A DNA stretch of 33,906 nt from Stramenopiles sp. TOSAG23-6 (GCA_900128565.1 LT635953.1:1-33906), one strand, 5' to 3'; shown: positions 9,166 through 19,458, numbered from the stretch's first letter. The notes: a model not told the origin generated them from the sequence alone. Program-made: numbers and translations.

Positions 9166-9666
9166 TTAAGATTTTAATGCTACACCATGAACAAAAGTAT
9201 AACAAGCCAAGGAACCATTGGGCGAATGCCATTTCACTACAAAACTACCATCAGCAGCACCACCTAGAACAGAAGTTGAAGAATGAAACGCCGTATTCGC
9301 ATTTTCAATAATATTACTACTTACGAACAATTTAAATGGTTTCTGAAGAGCTTGCAACGCTTTTAGACAAGTAATACTAACCTTCTCAGTCAGCTCTTGG
9401 ACTGTTGATCTATGGAACTCCATATCGCGAAGTTCGGCTTTTAAAGTATCAGATACAACTGATTTAAAGAGCTCTTTGCACTGCGCAAAACCACTCACTT
9501 GTTGATTCATTGGAAATAACGATAGAAACTTGAGCAGCTCCTTGAACAAATTACTAAACAAATACACAGAATTTGATATATAGTGGACGTATTGAAACAC
9601 AGACCAGTTTTGAAACTTTTTTGAAGCGACCTGCGAGTCAAAAGAGTCAACGTCATCATGATTCAT
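9166..9666 (-). CDS. Tctex1-type dynein light chain-like protein
   Basis: 166 aa from the first ATG (9666). The C-terminal 110 residues fit the Tctex1 (DYNLT) fold: a helical stretch (ELTEKVSITCLKALQAL) followed by beta strands FKLFVSSNIIEN, AFHSSTSVLG, the turn ADGSFVVKW and CYTFVHGVAL. Human DYNLT ends with the comparable DGSCTVRW and a final hydrophobic strand. Tctex1 dimers sit on dynein intermediate chains of cytoplasmic or axonemal dynein. The N-terminal 50 residues have no match that I recognise. Divergent from the next gene with 208 bp between them. Confidence 0.65.
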   Translation of the reverse strand: MNHDDVDSFDSQVASKKFQNWSVFQYVHYISNSVYLFSNLFKELLKFLSLFPMNQQVSGFAQCKELFKSVVSDTLKAELRDMEFHRSTVQELTEKVSITCLKALQALQKPFKLFVSSNIIENANTAFHSSTSVLGGAADGSFVVKWHSPNGSLACYTFVHGVALKS

Positions 9667-9874
9667 CAACGAAAAGTCAAGTCAAAAAGCCGGCCAACAA
9701 CGGCCAACCCAAAAACGGCCAATTTCAACGCGAACGATCTCACTCGTCCACGGGTAGTAAAAGTCCTGTATTCTATTCGTGCCGCATTTTACAACTCTAT
9801 AATATTATCATTGTTTCCCTAATATTCTCTGTGGGAGGATATTAGTACTACGTTAACCTGTGCATATAATCACT

Positions 9875-10402
9875 ATGAGCGATGTATATTATAGAAGAAC
9901 TCACCGAAATAAAGGTCATCTTTTCCCCGATGTTTCAGGGACAAATATTCCACCTTCAGTTGCTCAATATATGTGTCTAGCACCTCCAATAGGATTGTGG
10001 AATATTGAATACACTGAAAGCGACACCCCGCTTGAGCGTGTTTTATTTGACAGAGGAGAATATATAATCAATAGTAGTGAAAGTGAGGACGAACTTATTC
10101 CTCAAATAGTAATGTCAGATGAGTGGAAGAAACGCTTTCAGCGCACAGAGGCTACAAGAAGACGAAGAGCAAACGAGCGTAGAAAGGGACAACGCAAAGG
10201 AAATCCAAGGAAGCCAGCGTGGAAGCGTGATGACTCAAAAACGTATGATCCGCGTGATTTGTTACTTGATGCTATCAAAAGATATGGTAGTGAACCTATC
10301 GCTCGTAAGATTCTTTCAATGGAAGCGTCACTTCAATCAAATTTTGATCGTATGCGTAATGAAACAGGAGCGATGCCCTGGCCCTCAATGCCTCTAACAT
10401 GA
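9875..10402 (+). CDS. Unknown basic protein
   Basis: 175 aa from ATG 9875; the frame is open slightly upstream without an ATG. Not recognised. The N-terminal half is proline-containing with acidic patches (SSESEDE). The middle is strongly basic (TRRRRANERRKGQRKGNPRKPAWK), suggesting contact with nucleic acid or a nuclear/nucleolar signal. The end has a predicted helix, LLLDAIKRYGSEPIARKIL, and a proline-rich tail MPWPSMPLT. Codon use looks like its neighbours and the overlapping frames lack support, so I consider it a real gene. It could be a small ribosome-biogenesis or mitochondrial ribosome protein; neither can be shown. Confidence 0.7.
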   Translation: MSDVYYRRTHRNKGHLFPDVSGTNIPPSVAQYMCLAPPIGLWNIEYTESDTPLERVLFDRGEYIINSSESEDELIPQIVMSDEWKKRFQRTEATRRRRANERRKGQRKGNPRKPAWKRDDSKTYDPRDLLLDAIKRYGSEPIARKILSMEASLQSNFDRMRNETGAMPWPSMPLT

Positions 10403-10468
10403 AATTTGATATTGCTTTTATTATAATACCCAAACAATTTGATATTTCCTTTATTATAATACCCAAAT
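10403..10468. repeat. 33-bp tandem repeat in convergent 3' region
   Basis: Units 10403-10435 and 10436-10468 (AATTTGATATT...TTATTATAATACCCAAA) differ at three positions. They fill most of the 82 bp between the stops of two convergent genes and may duplicate the 3'-end processing signals. Confidence 0.85.
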
Positions 10469-10484
10469 TAAATATATATAATAG

Positions 10485-11858
10485 TTAAACTGTAATATTT
10501 CCAAGTACAAACCTTTTAAGTTTTGCGTCATCACCGCCAGTTGCCAAAGTATTCGACTGTCGCCAGTCAACACACAGAATTTTACCATCATGAACATCAC
10601 GAATAATATGAGAAGCACTAGCACGCGATATTTTCCCTTCTTCCTCTGATTTATTTTTGGGTGTCTTTTTGCCAATGGCACGCATGTCCCATAGGCACAT
10701 GCTTTTGTCATAAGAAACAGAAGCTAGAAATCTATCTACCTCCTGGCTTTCTGATTTATCGGCCGGTTGAAAGGATAGCGAAGAGACCCACCCATTATGC
10801 CCACCTCGTCTTAATGTGGCACGTGAAATAATATTTTCTGTCTCTGCCACGTCACGAGTATCCCACAGGCGGATAGCATGATCAGGATGGGCTGAAGCTA
10901 TAAGCCCGTTTTGACTTACTGCTAATGCAGTGACTACTTTACTACAATGAATTACACGAGTGCAACATAATTGATCTATATTCCATATTCTCAGGGAGTG
11001 ATCCCATGAACCACTCACTAAAGCACTTTTACAATCTTTGTTTGAAATTCCTTTGTTACCTTCAACCCATGCAATAGCTCCCACACACTGAGTATGGCCA
11101 GAGAGCAATGCAAAAGGGGCTAATTCAGAAGTAGTTGAAGCCTTACGAGCATCTCCTGTCTTTTGTCGTTTCGTTGATGGTCCATCTGAATCTTCAACAT
11201 CACTTTGAGTTGGCGTATTCCACAGACAAATTGTCCCGTCATAACATCCACTAGCAAACTTGTTTGATTCTTTTGACATTGCAATAGATTCTACACTATC
11301 AGTATGTCCACAGCATACAGCTACTACTGAGAGAGAATCTGAAGCAAACTGCCAAAGCACTACTGTTCTGTCCTTCGACGCACTTACAATATAGATTTCT
11401 CCATCCGAACCACGATGTGTTGCAATAGCCTTGATCGGTTGTGTATGATTGGTAGCAGTTGCTAGTGTTTGACCTTTGGTATCAAAAACACGAATAGTAC
11501 CGTCATAACAGCCAGTTACTAAATGTGTACCAAGCTGACCGTCGACACAACTTACCCAATCTGGATGTTCTTCAGCTCCATTTTGTTTTGGAGCTTCCGA
11601 ACGAATAAAGTATTCAAGTGTAAGAATTGACTCAGTAGATTTACCCACACTCATAAGATGTTCAGCAATTGTACTCTGCAATAGTAGCTCGTCCTCTATG
11701 CATAGAATTTGGAATTCCAGCTTTGACATACCGAGTAAATGGTTTAGGATTTCCGATAAACCTTCCCTAGTTAAAGTAGTAGGTACATCAATCGGGGTGG
11801 ACGGGACACGCATGTCCTGCATTTTTGTAACAAACTTCACACGGACAGTCTCCATCAT
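10485..11858 (-). CDS. WDR12: WDR12/YTM1 ribosome biogenesis protein
   Basis: 457 aa, the usual length (human 423, yeast 460). YTM1/WDR12 forms the PeBoW complex with NOP7 and ERB1, needed for 27S pre-rRNA processing and 60S assembly; the AAA protein MDN1/Rea1 binds its N-terminal NLE domain to release it. Residues about 4-70 fit the NLE (ubiquitin-like) domain (VRVKFVTKM...VPTTLTREGLSEILNHLLG). Then seven WD repeats follow, for example CYDGTIRVFDTKG, SASKDRTVVLWQF, GCYDGTICLWNT, SGSWDHSLRIWNI, AHPDHAIRLWDT and VSYDKSMCLWDM, with a KRQK basic insert. It starts at the first of two adjacent ATGs, divergent from the FKBP gene. Confidence 0.9.
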   Translation of the reverse strand: MMETVRVKFVTKMQDMRVPSTPIDVPTTLTREGLSEILNHLLGMSKLEFQILCIEDELLLQSTIAEHLMSVGKSTESILTLEYFIRSEAPKQNGAEEHPDWVSCVDGQLGTHLVTGCYDGTIRVFDTKGQTLATATNHTQPIKAIATHRGSDGEIYIVSASKDRTVVLWQFASDSLSVVAVCCGHTDSVESIAMSKESNKFASGCYDGTICLWNTPTQSDVEDSDGPSTKRQKTGDARKASTTSELAPFALLSGHTQCVGAIAWVEGNKGISNKDCKSALVSGSWDHSLRIWNIDQLCCTRVIHCSKVVTALAVSQNGLIASAHPDHAIRLWDTRDVAETENIISRATLRRGGHNGWVSSLSFQPADKSESQEVDRFLASVSYDKSMCLWDMRAIGKKTPKNKSEEEGKISRASASHIIRDVHDGKILCVDWRQSNTLATGGDDAKLKRFVLGNITV

Positions 11859-12087
11859 TTTATGTACTCTATGCTGATAATTTGCAAAACTAATCTCGTT
11901 TTGTTTGCAGAACTATTCTTCACACTTGGCACTACTGGCACTGACTCTTAGACATGATACCCGGTACCTCAATTGATTTTTTCGATTTTTTCTGACCATC
12001 GACCACTCGTATACTCGTCGACCTTTGACACTCTTGTCTTGAGATTCATTCTCTCGACTCTGTTATTTGATCCACAAACAATATACA

Positions 12088-12655
12088 ATGAAGCTAATCA
12101 TCGGCATTTTTGCTCTTATGGTCGCGTCTTGTTCGGCTTCTAACGCTGAAGGTCAAGCGTTCCTTGAAGAAAATGGGAAAAAGGAGGATGTAGTAGTGCT
12201 ACCATCGGGACTGCAGTATAAAATCTTAAAGTCAGGACCGTCACCAGGAAAATCACCAACAGCAGATTCTCCTTGCTCTTGCCACTACAAGGGCACCTTG
12301 ATTGACGGCACCAAGTTTGACTCCTCATACGACCGTGGACGCCCAACTACGTTTGCCCCAAACCAAGTCGTAAAAGGCTGGACGGAAGCTATGCAGGTAA
12401 GTTTCTTTGTCCTGTCGCTTTGAACTCTACCAATATTATGAGTACCTTTATATATTCTAACACATCACTTATTCTTTCGTATATTTATTTTAACAGCTCA
12501 TGAAAGAAGGCGATACTTGGGAACTCTACTTGCCTTCCGAGTTGGCTTATGGAGATCGCGGAGCCGGAGCCACCATAAAAGCTGGAGACGTTCTTGTGTT
12601 TACTCTTGAAATGATAGAAGTCAAGGGTGGTTCTAAGATGCTTACAGACAAGTGA
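12088..12655 (+). CDS. Secretory FKBP-type peptidyl-prolyl isomerase
   Basis: 155 aa; exons 12088-12396 and 12497-12655. It begins with a clear signal peptide (MKLIIGIFALMVASCSA), so the enzyme enters the ER. A single FKBP domain follows: CHYKGTLIDGTKFDSSYDRG, VVKGWTEAMQLMKEGD, LAYGDRGAG and VLVFTLEMIEV. The substrate-pocket residues of FKBP12 are recognisable (Y and D in HY...FDSS, the V-V-x-x-W segment, and the AYG tyrosine). The front (VVVLPSGLQYKILKSG) is of the Mip/FkpA type. There is no KDEL-like retention signal; the end is MLTDK, so it could be secreted or vacuolar. The one intron is conventional. Confidence 0.9.
12397..12496 (+). other. Conventional GT-AG intron in FKBP gene
   Basis: 100 bp, phase 0, GTAAGT donor, TTCTAAC at about 12457 as branch-point candidate, and 3' end TTTTAACAG. 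Removal joins EAMQ to LMKEGD as in other FKBPs. It shows that the ordinary splice signals of this genome differ from those of the introners, apart from the shared CTAAC. Confidence 0.95.
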
Positions 12656-12854
12656 ATGTGACTCATGTTTCATGTAGTTCAGTGTATATTCGAAGATTGT
12701 TTTAGAAAATTCTGATTTGTTACTACATGTAGAGTTGATTAAGTCTCCTCTCAACTATATAATTGTTGAAAAATTTAACGAAACATATATTGTTGAGAAA
12801 GTTAAGGTAGATGTTACTCAAGTAAATTCTTTTACACCTTCAATTATTTTTTAT

Positions 12855-13781
12855 TTATGAATCAATATCGCATATAAGATTTGAAATTGGATCTTCACTC
12901 GCAAAATCTGCTTCGTTTCGTAAGTCTAAATCTTCAATATTTAAATTGTCCTCGTCGAAAGATTTTAGGTCTGCTTCCAAAATAGTTTGACTGATAGTGT
13001 TAGAATCATCTTCAGATTCTTCCGACAAAAAAACCCACGGCGAAGAGTTCCGTATTGATTCTGTAGATTCTGTATCTGCTATTGCATTATTCATTTCGAC
13101 GTTGCTTAGACTGTAACACAAATCATTCATATTTTTCTGTCCAGTGCTTGAATCAGTAGAGTTTGTCTCAACGGCAGTTTTGAGTTTGTCATAGCTTTCC
13201 TCACAGATAATAGAAACATGATGAAAATAATTTTTCCAAAAGTTTTGTTCTTCAACGTACGAATTCATCCCAGTTTTGTTTGCCTTCAATGTAACAACTC
13301 GTTGGCTACGTACAAGACGAAACCTTACTTGACCAAGGCGAGAGTCAAACTTCAATAACATTTTTGCTTGTTCGATATGCAAAGAATCCATTGAAAAATT
13401 TACTGTGCTGTCAGTAGGCTGAAGGAAAATTTTGTCGCTTGTTGAAAGTTTTAGAATTTTCTCCTTGCAAACTTTACTTTCTCTGGCAATATTGGATGGC
13501 GCAAGGGCTTTACTAGAAGAGGGGGAAATATTTTCCCAGGATAGTCCTTTGAGAAATATATTTTTAGGTGAACATTCTACCTCTAAATTCTGTGCATTTA
13601 ATGTCACCTCTGTCTCTAAATTCTGTGCATTTAATGTCACCTCCGTATCGTTTTCTCTATCAGATGTTTGTGATCCGATATTTTCTTTTCCACAATGCTT
13701 CGACTGTTCTAGCAAAAAATCGTTGTGGGCTTCATGTATTTTTTCTAAAACTGCTGAAGACTGACGTAGTAACCAATCCAT
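12855..13781 (-). CDS. BSD-domain protein
   Basis: 308 aa from ATG 13781. Residues about 145-194 fit a BSD domain: FDSRLGQVRFRLVRSQRVV, then a spacer and EEQNFWKNYFHHVSII, matching the conserved FW-x-x-YF-x-x-V core. BSD domains occur in TFIIH p62, in synapse-associated/BSDC1-type proteins and in plant DOS2-like proteins. The short N terminus (MDWLLRQSSAVLEKIHEAH) and the acidic, aspartate-rich tail resemble the BSDC1-like group better than TFIIH p62. A 33-bp duplication encodes TEVTLNAQNLE twice. Cellular role unknown. Confidence 0.6.
   Translation of the reverse strand: MDWLLRQSSAVLEKIHEAHNDFLLEQSKHCGKENIGSQTSDRENDTEVTLNAQNLETEVTLNAQNLEVECSPKNIFLKGLSWENISPSSSKALAPSNIARESKVCKEKILKLSTSDKIFLQPTDSTVNFSMDSLHIEQAKMLLKFDSRLGQVRFRLVRSQRVVTLKANKTGMNSYVEEQNFWKNYFHHVSIICEESYDKLKTAVETNSTDSSTGQKNMNDLCYSLSNVEMNNAIADTESTESIRNSSPWVFLSEESEDDSNTISQTILEADLKSFDEDNLNIEDLDLRNEADFASEDPISNLICDIDS
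13581..13646 (-). repeat. 33-bp in-frame tandem duplication
   Basis: Units 13581-13613 and 13614-13646 differ at one base and encode TEVTLNAQNLE twice in the BSD-domain protein. Confidence 0.95.
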
Positions 13782-14187
13782 TTAGTCCAATTTCTAAGAA
13801 ATAAAACTTGAACTTTTGAAAACTGTATCGTACCAGTCAGTAGGAGTAGACTACTTTTATTTTACACATAAGTGCAATAATGAGAGATTTGAATCACTTA
13901 ATTTGTTTGTTGAATAGATTTCAAAATATAATGTTCACGTTATCGGAATTTCAATTGAAATGAATTTCAATTGAAATGAAATAGTCAAAAAATGAGCTCG
14001 AGAGATGGTTGAAAATATCGGCACCCAAATTAGCTAGGGTTAGGGGTTAGCTCTTAGATTCAGTCTTGAATCTCATATTTGACCCAGCAGCCAGTAAACT
14101 TTACTTATCAGATTCTGTCAAGACATTGACCAACGAAAGTCACCAACCACCACGAATTTATTCTTAATACAAACGTAAAATATAAGT
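13782..14187. promoter_or_regulatory. Divergent promoter region with doubled palindrome and telobox-like motif
   Basis: 406 bp without a gene. GAATTTCAATTGAAAT is present twice in tandem (13946-13961 and 13962-13977); each copy contains the palindrome ATTTCAATTGAAAT. At 14031-14053, AGCTAGGGTTAGGGGTTAGC carries TTAGGG-like telobox words flanked by AGCT/AGCT. A role in expression of the flanking genes is inference. Confidence 0.4.
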
Positions 14188-15142
14188 ATGGCGAGCGATT
14201 CTACAACACCACAAGCATCTCATAAAAATCGTAGCAAGCTTGGTAAGAAGGCTAATTCTAAGAATGCAAAGAAAGCCAAGCAAAGTCGAAAGGTAAAAGT
14301 TAAGTCTAAGAAGACAACCCCAAGCACATCTGTCCCAACTGTGTCTCGAGTGAGCAAGGCTAAGCTTCTTGCAGCAAAGATATCAAGACAGGAACTTGCA
14401 GTTTTGAATAATCCATGTTTTGTATTGGTATCTAAGCGAGTACGTGCTGCGAAAAAGAAGCTTCAGCGAATAGTTGACTTGGAAAAGTCAAAGGCACAGG
14501 GCAAGGAGCTCGATGCTGCACAATTGCAGTCTCTAAAAGGAAAAAGTCTTGTTGAAACGAAATTGATTGAAGCGGAGAAATTAAAAGAGAACATGATGCA
14601 GGCCGCCAAACAACAGGTATTAGCATCAGAGGCTCAAATGGAAGATGCGATTTCTAAGTTAATCAAATTGTTTGTACTCGCACAACGTAGACCTGATGAC
14701 TCGTTGTTACAGACTGCTTTGGAGTCTATATTTCCGTCTCGGATAGTTTCAATTGAGAACGATGTCATGAAAGCAACTAGTCGTGCATTGATGTTCATTG
14801 AAAATTCAGAAGCGACTATTAATCGTCATAAAAAGATGGAAGAACATGTGACTTATAAAAGTATTTCTGAACATGTTTCCTCTGTTGCAAAAGAAGTACA
14901 AGAAGAGGAAGTGACAGCGGCAGAAGAACTTGTAAAGAAGGAAAAGGAGTCGAAGGAAAAGGAGACAATTGCGGTGAATAAATATGTTTCCGCTGATGAT
15001 GTCGAAGCTATCGAAAAGGATTCTCTTCCCATTAGCAAAGACTATATTCATGTAAATTCCACTGAAGTTAAGGCTCAAATGAATTTAAACTCTAAAACGA
15101 AATCTCAACGTCGTCAGGGAAAGCGACAGAATGAGCAAAAGC

Positions 15143-15186
<44 letters not shown>

Positions 15187-15741
15187 CTTAATTGGCAACA
15201 AATGCAACAACAGGAATTTGTAGAAGAAGTAAATGTTTCTCTTGTAACTGGAGAATTAGAAAATAATTATAATCATGAAACTTGTACTAACATTAATGAT
15301 ACGCAAGAAATTAATGCATCTACTGGTTGGAATGACGTTGTGACATTAGGTGGATGGGATGCTGCTCTACAATCAGAATGTGACGTGAATCAGAATATAT
15401 CTATTCCACCAAAGCCACATTCTAAAACCAAACTCAATGGAAAACAAAATGGAAAACAAAATGGAAAACAAAATTTTAAACAAAATTTTAAACAAAATGG
15501 AAAACAAAATGGAAAACAAAAACAAACAGGAAAACATTCTGCAAAACAACAGCCGCGGAATGCTTCTCAAAACGTATCCAAACAACGTGGTGCATCTCGA
15601 CGCGGAAATAGATCTTATGGGCGTGGAAAAGGTAAAGGTGATAATCGGCAAGGTGGAGAAAATGGTCAGTTGAATCACAAATTTCAAAAGAAAAACACCA
15701 ATAAGCGAACTTCATCACCTAAGAAGTCAACTAATGTATAG
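14188..15741 (+). CDS. Basic polyQ protein with RG-rich tail, possibly caprin-like RNA-binding
   Basis: 517 aa, no intron. Lysine-rich N terminus (1-55). Helical region about 85-240, where KKLQRIVDLEKSKAQGKELDAAQ recalls the caprin-1 homology segment (KKLRNLEKKK...N.GE.LN.DQ). Then a charged coiled coil with runs of E/K, a 15-residue polyglutamine encoded only by CAA (15142-15186), the motif TGWNDVVTLGGWDAA, seven NGKQ/NFKQ repeats, and an arginine/glycine-rich end (RGASRRGNRSYGRGKGKGDNR) typical of RNA-binding, granule-forming proteins. Caprin kinship is weak; the RNA-related role rests mostly on the tail. The pure CAA tract is likely length-variable. Confidence 0.5.
15142..15186 (+). repeat. 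Pure (CAA)15 polyglutamine tract
   Basis: Fifteen uninterrupted CAA codons with no CAG. This suggests replication slippage rather than selection on codon use. Confidence 0.95.
15436..15519 (+). repeat. Seven 12-bp units encoding NGKQ/NFKQ
   Basis: AATGGAAAACAA three times, AATTTTAAACAA twice, then AATGGAAAACAA twice. The two variants occur in blocks, as expected from unequal exchange or slippage. Confidence 0.95.
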
Positions 15742-16258
15742 ATTATATGACCTTTACTTCATTGATCGCAGAAACTGATGCTATGCGAGGAAGTGTTAAT
15801 GAATATGCGTTTATTTGATAAATTAGTACTGCTATTATGTTTTACTATCTTGGAATTTATTTATATGTTAAAATTAAAAAATCCCAAATTATTATACTGT
15901 ATTCATTATGAATGTCTTTTCGATTATACACTTTCAAAACATATTTTTTAAAATTTATCGGCTCATAAAACCCCGTAGTAGAACATTGTATGTTATTAAT
16001 GTTAATGCTAAAGAATACAAGAGGAGGAACTGAAAGTCAGCTACAGTATAGGACTATTGTAGCAAATTCGGAATTTTTTAATAGTAGCAAAATTTGACGT
16101 CATCAAATTCAAAATGAGGTTTTCTTTCTGCATTGTCGTGACTCCAAGACTCATGGTCAGTCACTCACACATAAATTATTATTTTCATTCATCACCATGG
16201 GCAAGATTAAGCTTGCAAGTTAGCACACTTAAGCCAATTGTATTTTGTTACGAGGAAT
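15742..16258. other. Intergenic region before DDX11
   Basis: About 515 bp in one of only two same-strand (tandem) junctions. It contains the perfect CRE-type palindrome TGACGTCA at 16095-16102 and GACTCA/GTCACTCA words at 16147-16168. A 60-codon frame at 16114-16296 is not supported. No RNA gene seen. Confidence 0.4.
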
Positions 16259-19200
16259 ATGCCGTGTCAGACTACTTTGAATCATCAAAAAGGTGAAGAA
16301 ATTATATTCCCGTTTCCTTTCCCACCCTATGATATCCAGAAATCGCTGATGTCTAGTATATTTAAAAGACTTCAAACCGGTGGTGTTGGTATCTTTGAGA
16401 GTCCGACGGGTACAGGGAAGAGTTTAAGTATAATCAATAGCGCACTACTTTGGCTTAAATGTTACGCACCTCCAAACTATGACGTTCTTGCGGGAAATAG
16501 GAAATTTGAGCAAAATGGAAAAGCTATTGCAAAAGTTCCAGCTGTAGCTTCGTCTTTCAATTCGTCTGACGATGAAGAACCAGATTGGGCTACTCAATAT
16601 GAGTCCGCAGCAGTGAGATCTCTGCGAGAGCGTCATGAATTTGCAGAAAAACGATGGCAGGCTCGAATCTTGGCACTACTTCAAAATGCAGAAGGCTCCG
16701 ACAACTTAAACCGTAAACGTGGCCGTTGGTCTAGAGGCCACCACAAGGGTTCACGAGCAAGCACAAAATCTAAATTATCTAAAAAAGTACTTTCTGACAA
16801 CAAACAAGAGAATTCAACGATATGCGATGATGAAAATGACGATGAATTTCTTGTGGATGCATATGATAGCGATGATGGCGTTAAAGAGGCATGGTGTACC
16901 AGCAGTAGTAGTAGTGATGCGGATGGTTTTAATTCTGATGATGACGACACACCTCTTAGTGTTCGGAAAGTAATTTACTGTACTCGAACACATTCTCAGC
17001 TCTCACAGTTCATGAGTGAAGTTAGAGAAACGACATTTGGAAATCCCGTTGGTAAATCTCGTACAAAAGAAACATCATCGATGATAGAACATTCCGGTAC
17101 CAAAAGGAAACTCTCTTCTACTGATAGTTCTATTGAGCCATTATATGTGAGATGTATGTTTTATTTTTTTTAATTTATATTTGTTTTTCGTACGAAATTT
17201 TGTACCTAACGAATTTTATTTGAAATTTTTTTTGAAATATTTTTCCAAAATATATGTATTGCATTAGGATCTAGAAAGAATCTTTGTATAAACGAAAGTG
17301 TTAAAAAACGGGGAGGGACAAGCATAAACGAATCGTGTCTCGAAATGCAAAGAAATGCAAAATCCATTAGTAAAACATCTGATAAGAATATAAAGAAGGG
17401 AAGTTGTCCTCATTTTGATAAAGGTCCACAAAAATTGTTTGGAGACCATGCGACTGTCAAAGTTCGTGATATTGAAGATTTAGCAGCACTTGGTAAGAAT
17501 ATGGGATCTTGTCCATATTACGGAGCTCGAAAAGCTGTACCTTTAGCAGAATTGGTCACAGTTCCTTATAATATGATTCTTCATAGTGGAACACGAAATC
17601 GATTACAGTTGCCATTGAAGGGAAATATTGTAATATTTGACGAAGCACATAATATTATTGATGCAATTAATAATGCTTACAGTTGTTATGTAACTCATGA
17701 AATTCTAATTGCAGCTCATAGAGAACTTTCACAGTATCTTCAACGATATAAAAGTCGACTGAAAGGTCGAAATATTATTTTTATCAATCAATTATTATAC
17801 GTTTTACGGTCCATTGCCAAATTCATTGACAAGTCTAAAATATCTCCAATTTCAAATGTGAATGGGAAAAGTGTCAATGAAACATCCAATAATAATGTGT
17901 TTTCTCTTAGTGAGTTTGTAACAAAAGCTGGTATTGATCATATAAATATGTTCAAACTTGATAAATATATTGAACGTAGTAAAATAGGACGTAAAGTTCA
18001 AGGTTTTACAGAAAAGTATGTGAAACCTTTTGAAGTAGAGTCTGATGATAACCATAACCCTAATATCCAAACGCAAAAGAAATCTTCAGGCTCAGCACTA
18101 ATGCAGGTCAGGGAATTTCTCATGGCACTTACAACAGCAAATGGTGACGCAAGAGTTCTTATTACAATTGGAAGTGTAAAGATTGTAATGCTCAATGCCT
18201 CAGTACATTTCAGAGAAATTGTAAATGAAGCCCATGTACGTTTTTCAAATTGAATTTTGAGTTTTTTTTTTCATACGAAATTTTGTACCTAACAAGTTTT
18301 TGAAAAAAAAAATTGAAATATTTTTATACAATATATGCGGTGCTTCTTTTGGGCGGTACCATGCAGCCAATTCAAGATATCGTGAATCAATTATTTTGGC
18401 ATGTAGAATCTGATAAAATTACTACACTTTCTTGTAATCATGTTGTTCCTGATTCAAATATAATAGCTCTAACTGTTGATAAAGGACCTATGGGGAAATC
18501 TCTTAAGTTTACTTATAAAATACGAGAGCAAGTAGAGACACAAATTGAACTTGGCCGTCTGATTGCGAACTTATGTATATGTATGTTTTATTTTTTTTCA
18601 AATTCTAAATTTTTTTTCGTACGAAATTTTGTACCTAACAAATTTTAGGTTTTTTTTTTGAAATATTTTTCCAAAATTCATTAGTTCCTGGTGGAGTTGT
18701 CGTATTTTTACCATCTTTTCAATATTCAAAAACACTTCAAACAACATGGAACAAATCTGGTGGTATATTAAATAGAATTGCAAAAAAAAAGAAAATATTT
18801 TGGGAACCACGTAATGCTATTGATGTGGAATCCACATTATTGGATTATTCATTCGCTATAAAGAAATATAATATTTCAGAAAAGTGTAATCAAAATATAT
18901 CGCCCTTGGGCACTCAAAATCAGAATACTCAACAAGAAAAACAAAATAAAAATCTTACTGGTGCAATATTATTCAGTATTGTTGGTGCTAAAATGTCTGA
19001 AGGAATTGATTTTAAGGATGACTTGGCAAGATGTGTAATTATGGTAGGTTTACCTTTTCCGCCTCCTAATAGTCCTGAACTGAGAGAAAGGATGATCTGG
19101 TTAGATGAACAATCTAATAAAAGGACAATGGAGTTACAGCCACAAGATTCAAGAATTTGCTCAAAAGATATAAAAAATAANAACAAAAATAGCGCTGGTC

Positions 19201-19427
19201 AGGATTATTACGAAAATATATGTATGCGGGCAGTGAATCAGTCTATAGGTCGCGCAATTAGACATAAAAATGATTTTGCTTCAATTGTGTTGGTTGATAG
19301 TCGATACAAAGAAGAAAGAATAAAACGAAAACTTCCAGCATGGATACAAAGGCGTACGAAAGTAGCCGATTCATATGGACAAGTAGCAAAATGTTTAGGA
19401 AAGTTCTATCGATCACATAAAGTGTGA
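16259..19427 (+). CDS. DDX11: DDX11/CHL1 iron-sulfur DNA helicase
   Basis: 954 aa (human 970). Exons 16259-17153, 17256-18235, 18337-18580 and 18682-19427, separated by introners 4-6. It is a 5'-3' superfamily 2 helicase of the XPD group, acting in sister-chromatid cohesion and at replication forks. Seen: FPFPPYDIQ, Walker A SPTGTGKS (48-55), the FeS-cluster cysteines C309, C326, C349 and C384, DEAH at 427-430, GGTMQP (631-636, formed directly after introner 5), [10 protein letters not shown] and QSIGRAIRH (from 893). An acidic serine-rich insert (about 190-230) lies between motifs I and Ia. One unresolved base at 19181 gives one unknown residue. The start is the first ATG before the conserved N terminus. 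CHL1 works with the CTF18-DCC1 pathway, whose DCC1 gene starts this window; the linkage may be chance. Confidence 0.93.
17154..17255 (+). mobile_element. Introner 4 (first in DDX11)
   Basis: 102 bp, GTATGTTTTA to CAAAATATAT, phase 1. Core at 17189-17210. The junctions share ATGTAT (6 bp). Removal gives [15 protein letters not shown], matching human VRLVSLASRQNLCVN at full length. The nearby TTAG used as a GT-AG 3' site would create an in-frame TGA, so this copy is the strongest evidence for non-canonical removal. Confidence 0.9.
18236..18336 (+). mobile_element. Introner 5 (second in DDX11)
   Basis: 101 bp, GTACGTTTTT to TACAATATAT, phase 0. Core at 18272-18293. The junctions share ATG. Removal gives [15 protein letters not shown] as in CHL1 helicases. 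The first downstream AG (CATGCAG) would stay in frame but would delete the helicase motif GGTMQ. Confidence 0.9.
18581..18681 (+). mobile_element. Introner 6 (third in DDX11)
   Basis: 101 bp, GTATGTTTTA to CAAAATTCAT, phase 1. Core at 18618-18639. The junctions share AT. Removal gives NLCILVPGG, the same length as human NLCRVVPGG. A GT-AG exit 3 nt further (CATTAG) is also in frame and would give NLCIFPGG, one residue shorter. Confidence 0.85.
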
Positions 19428-19458
19428 ATGTAAATTTAATATGAAATAAATATACTGT

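Noticed and set aside
10454-12754. Smaller frames overlapping WDR12 and FKBP
   Set aside because: They lie over conserved domains in another frame and lack plausible starts or motifs.
16114-16296. 60-codon plus-strand frame before DDX11
   Set aside because: It overlaps the DDX11 start in another frame and shows no conservation that I can recognise; at most an upstream ORF.
17154-17273. Reading introner 4 as a normal GT-AG intron ending at TTAG
   Set aside because: It creates an in-frame TGA and loses the conserved [11 protein letters not shown] segment.
18236-18363. GT-AG intron ending at CATGCAG for introner 5
   Set aside because: It is in frame but deletes helicase motif GGTMQ, and would not explain the boundary shared with the other copies.
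16259-19427. Horizontal transfer of the helicase
   Set aside because: Base composition and codon use match the neighbours, and the introners are shared with other genes.
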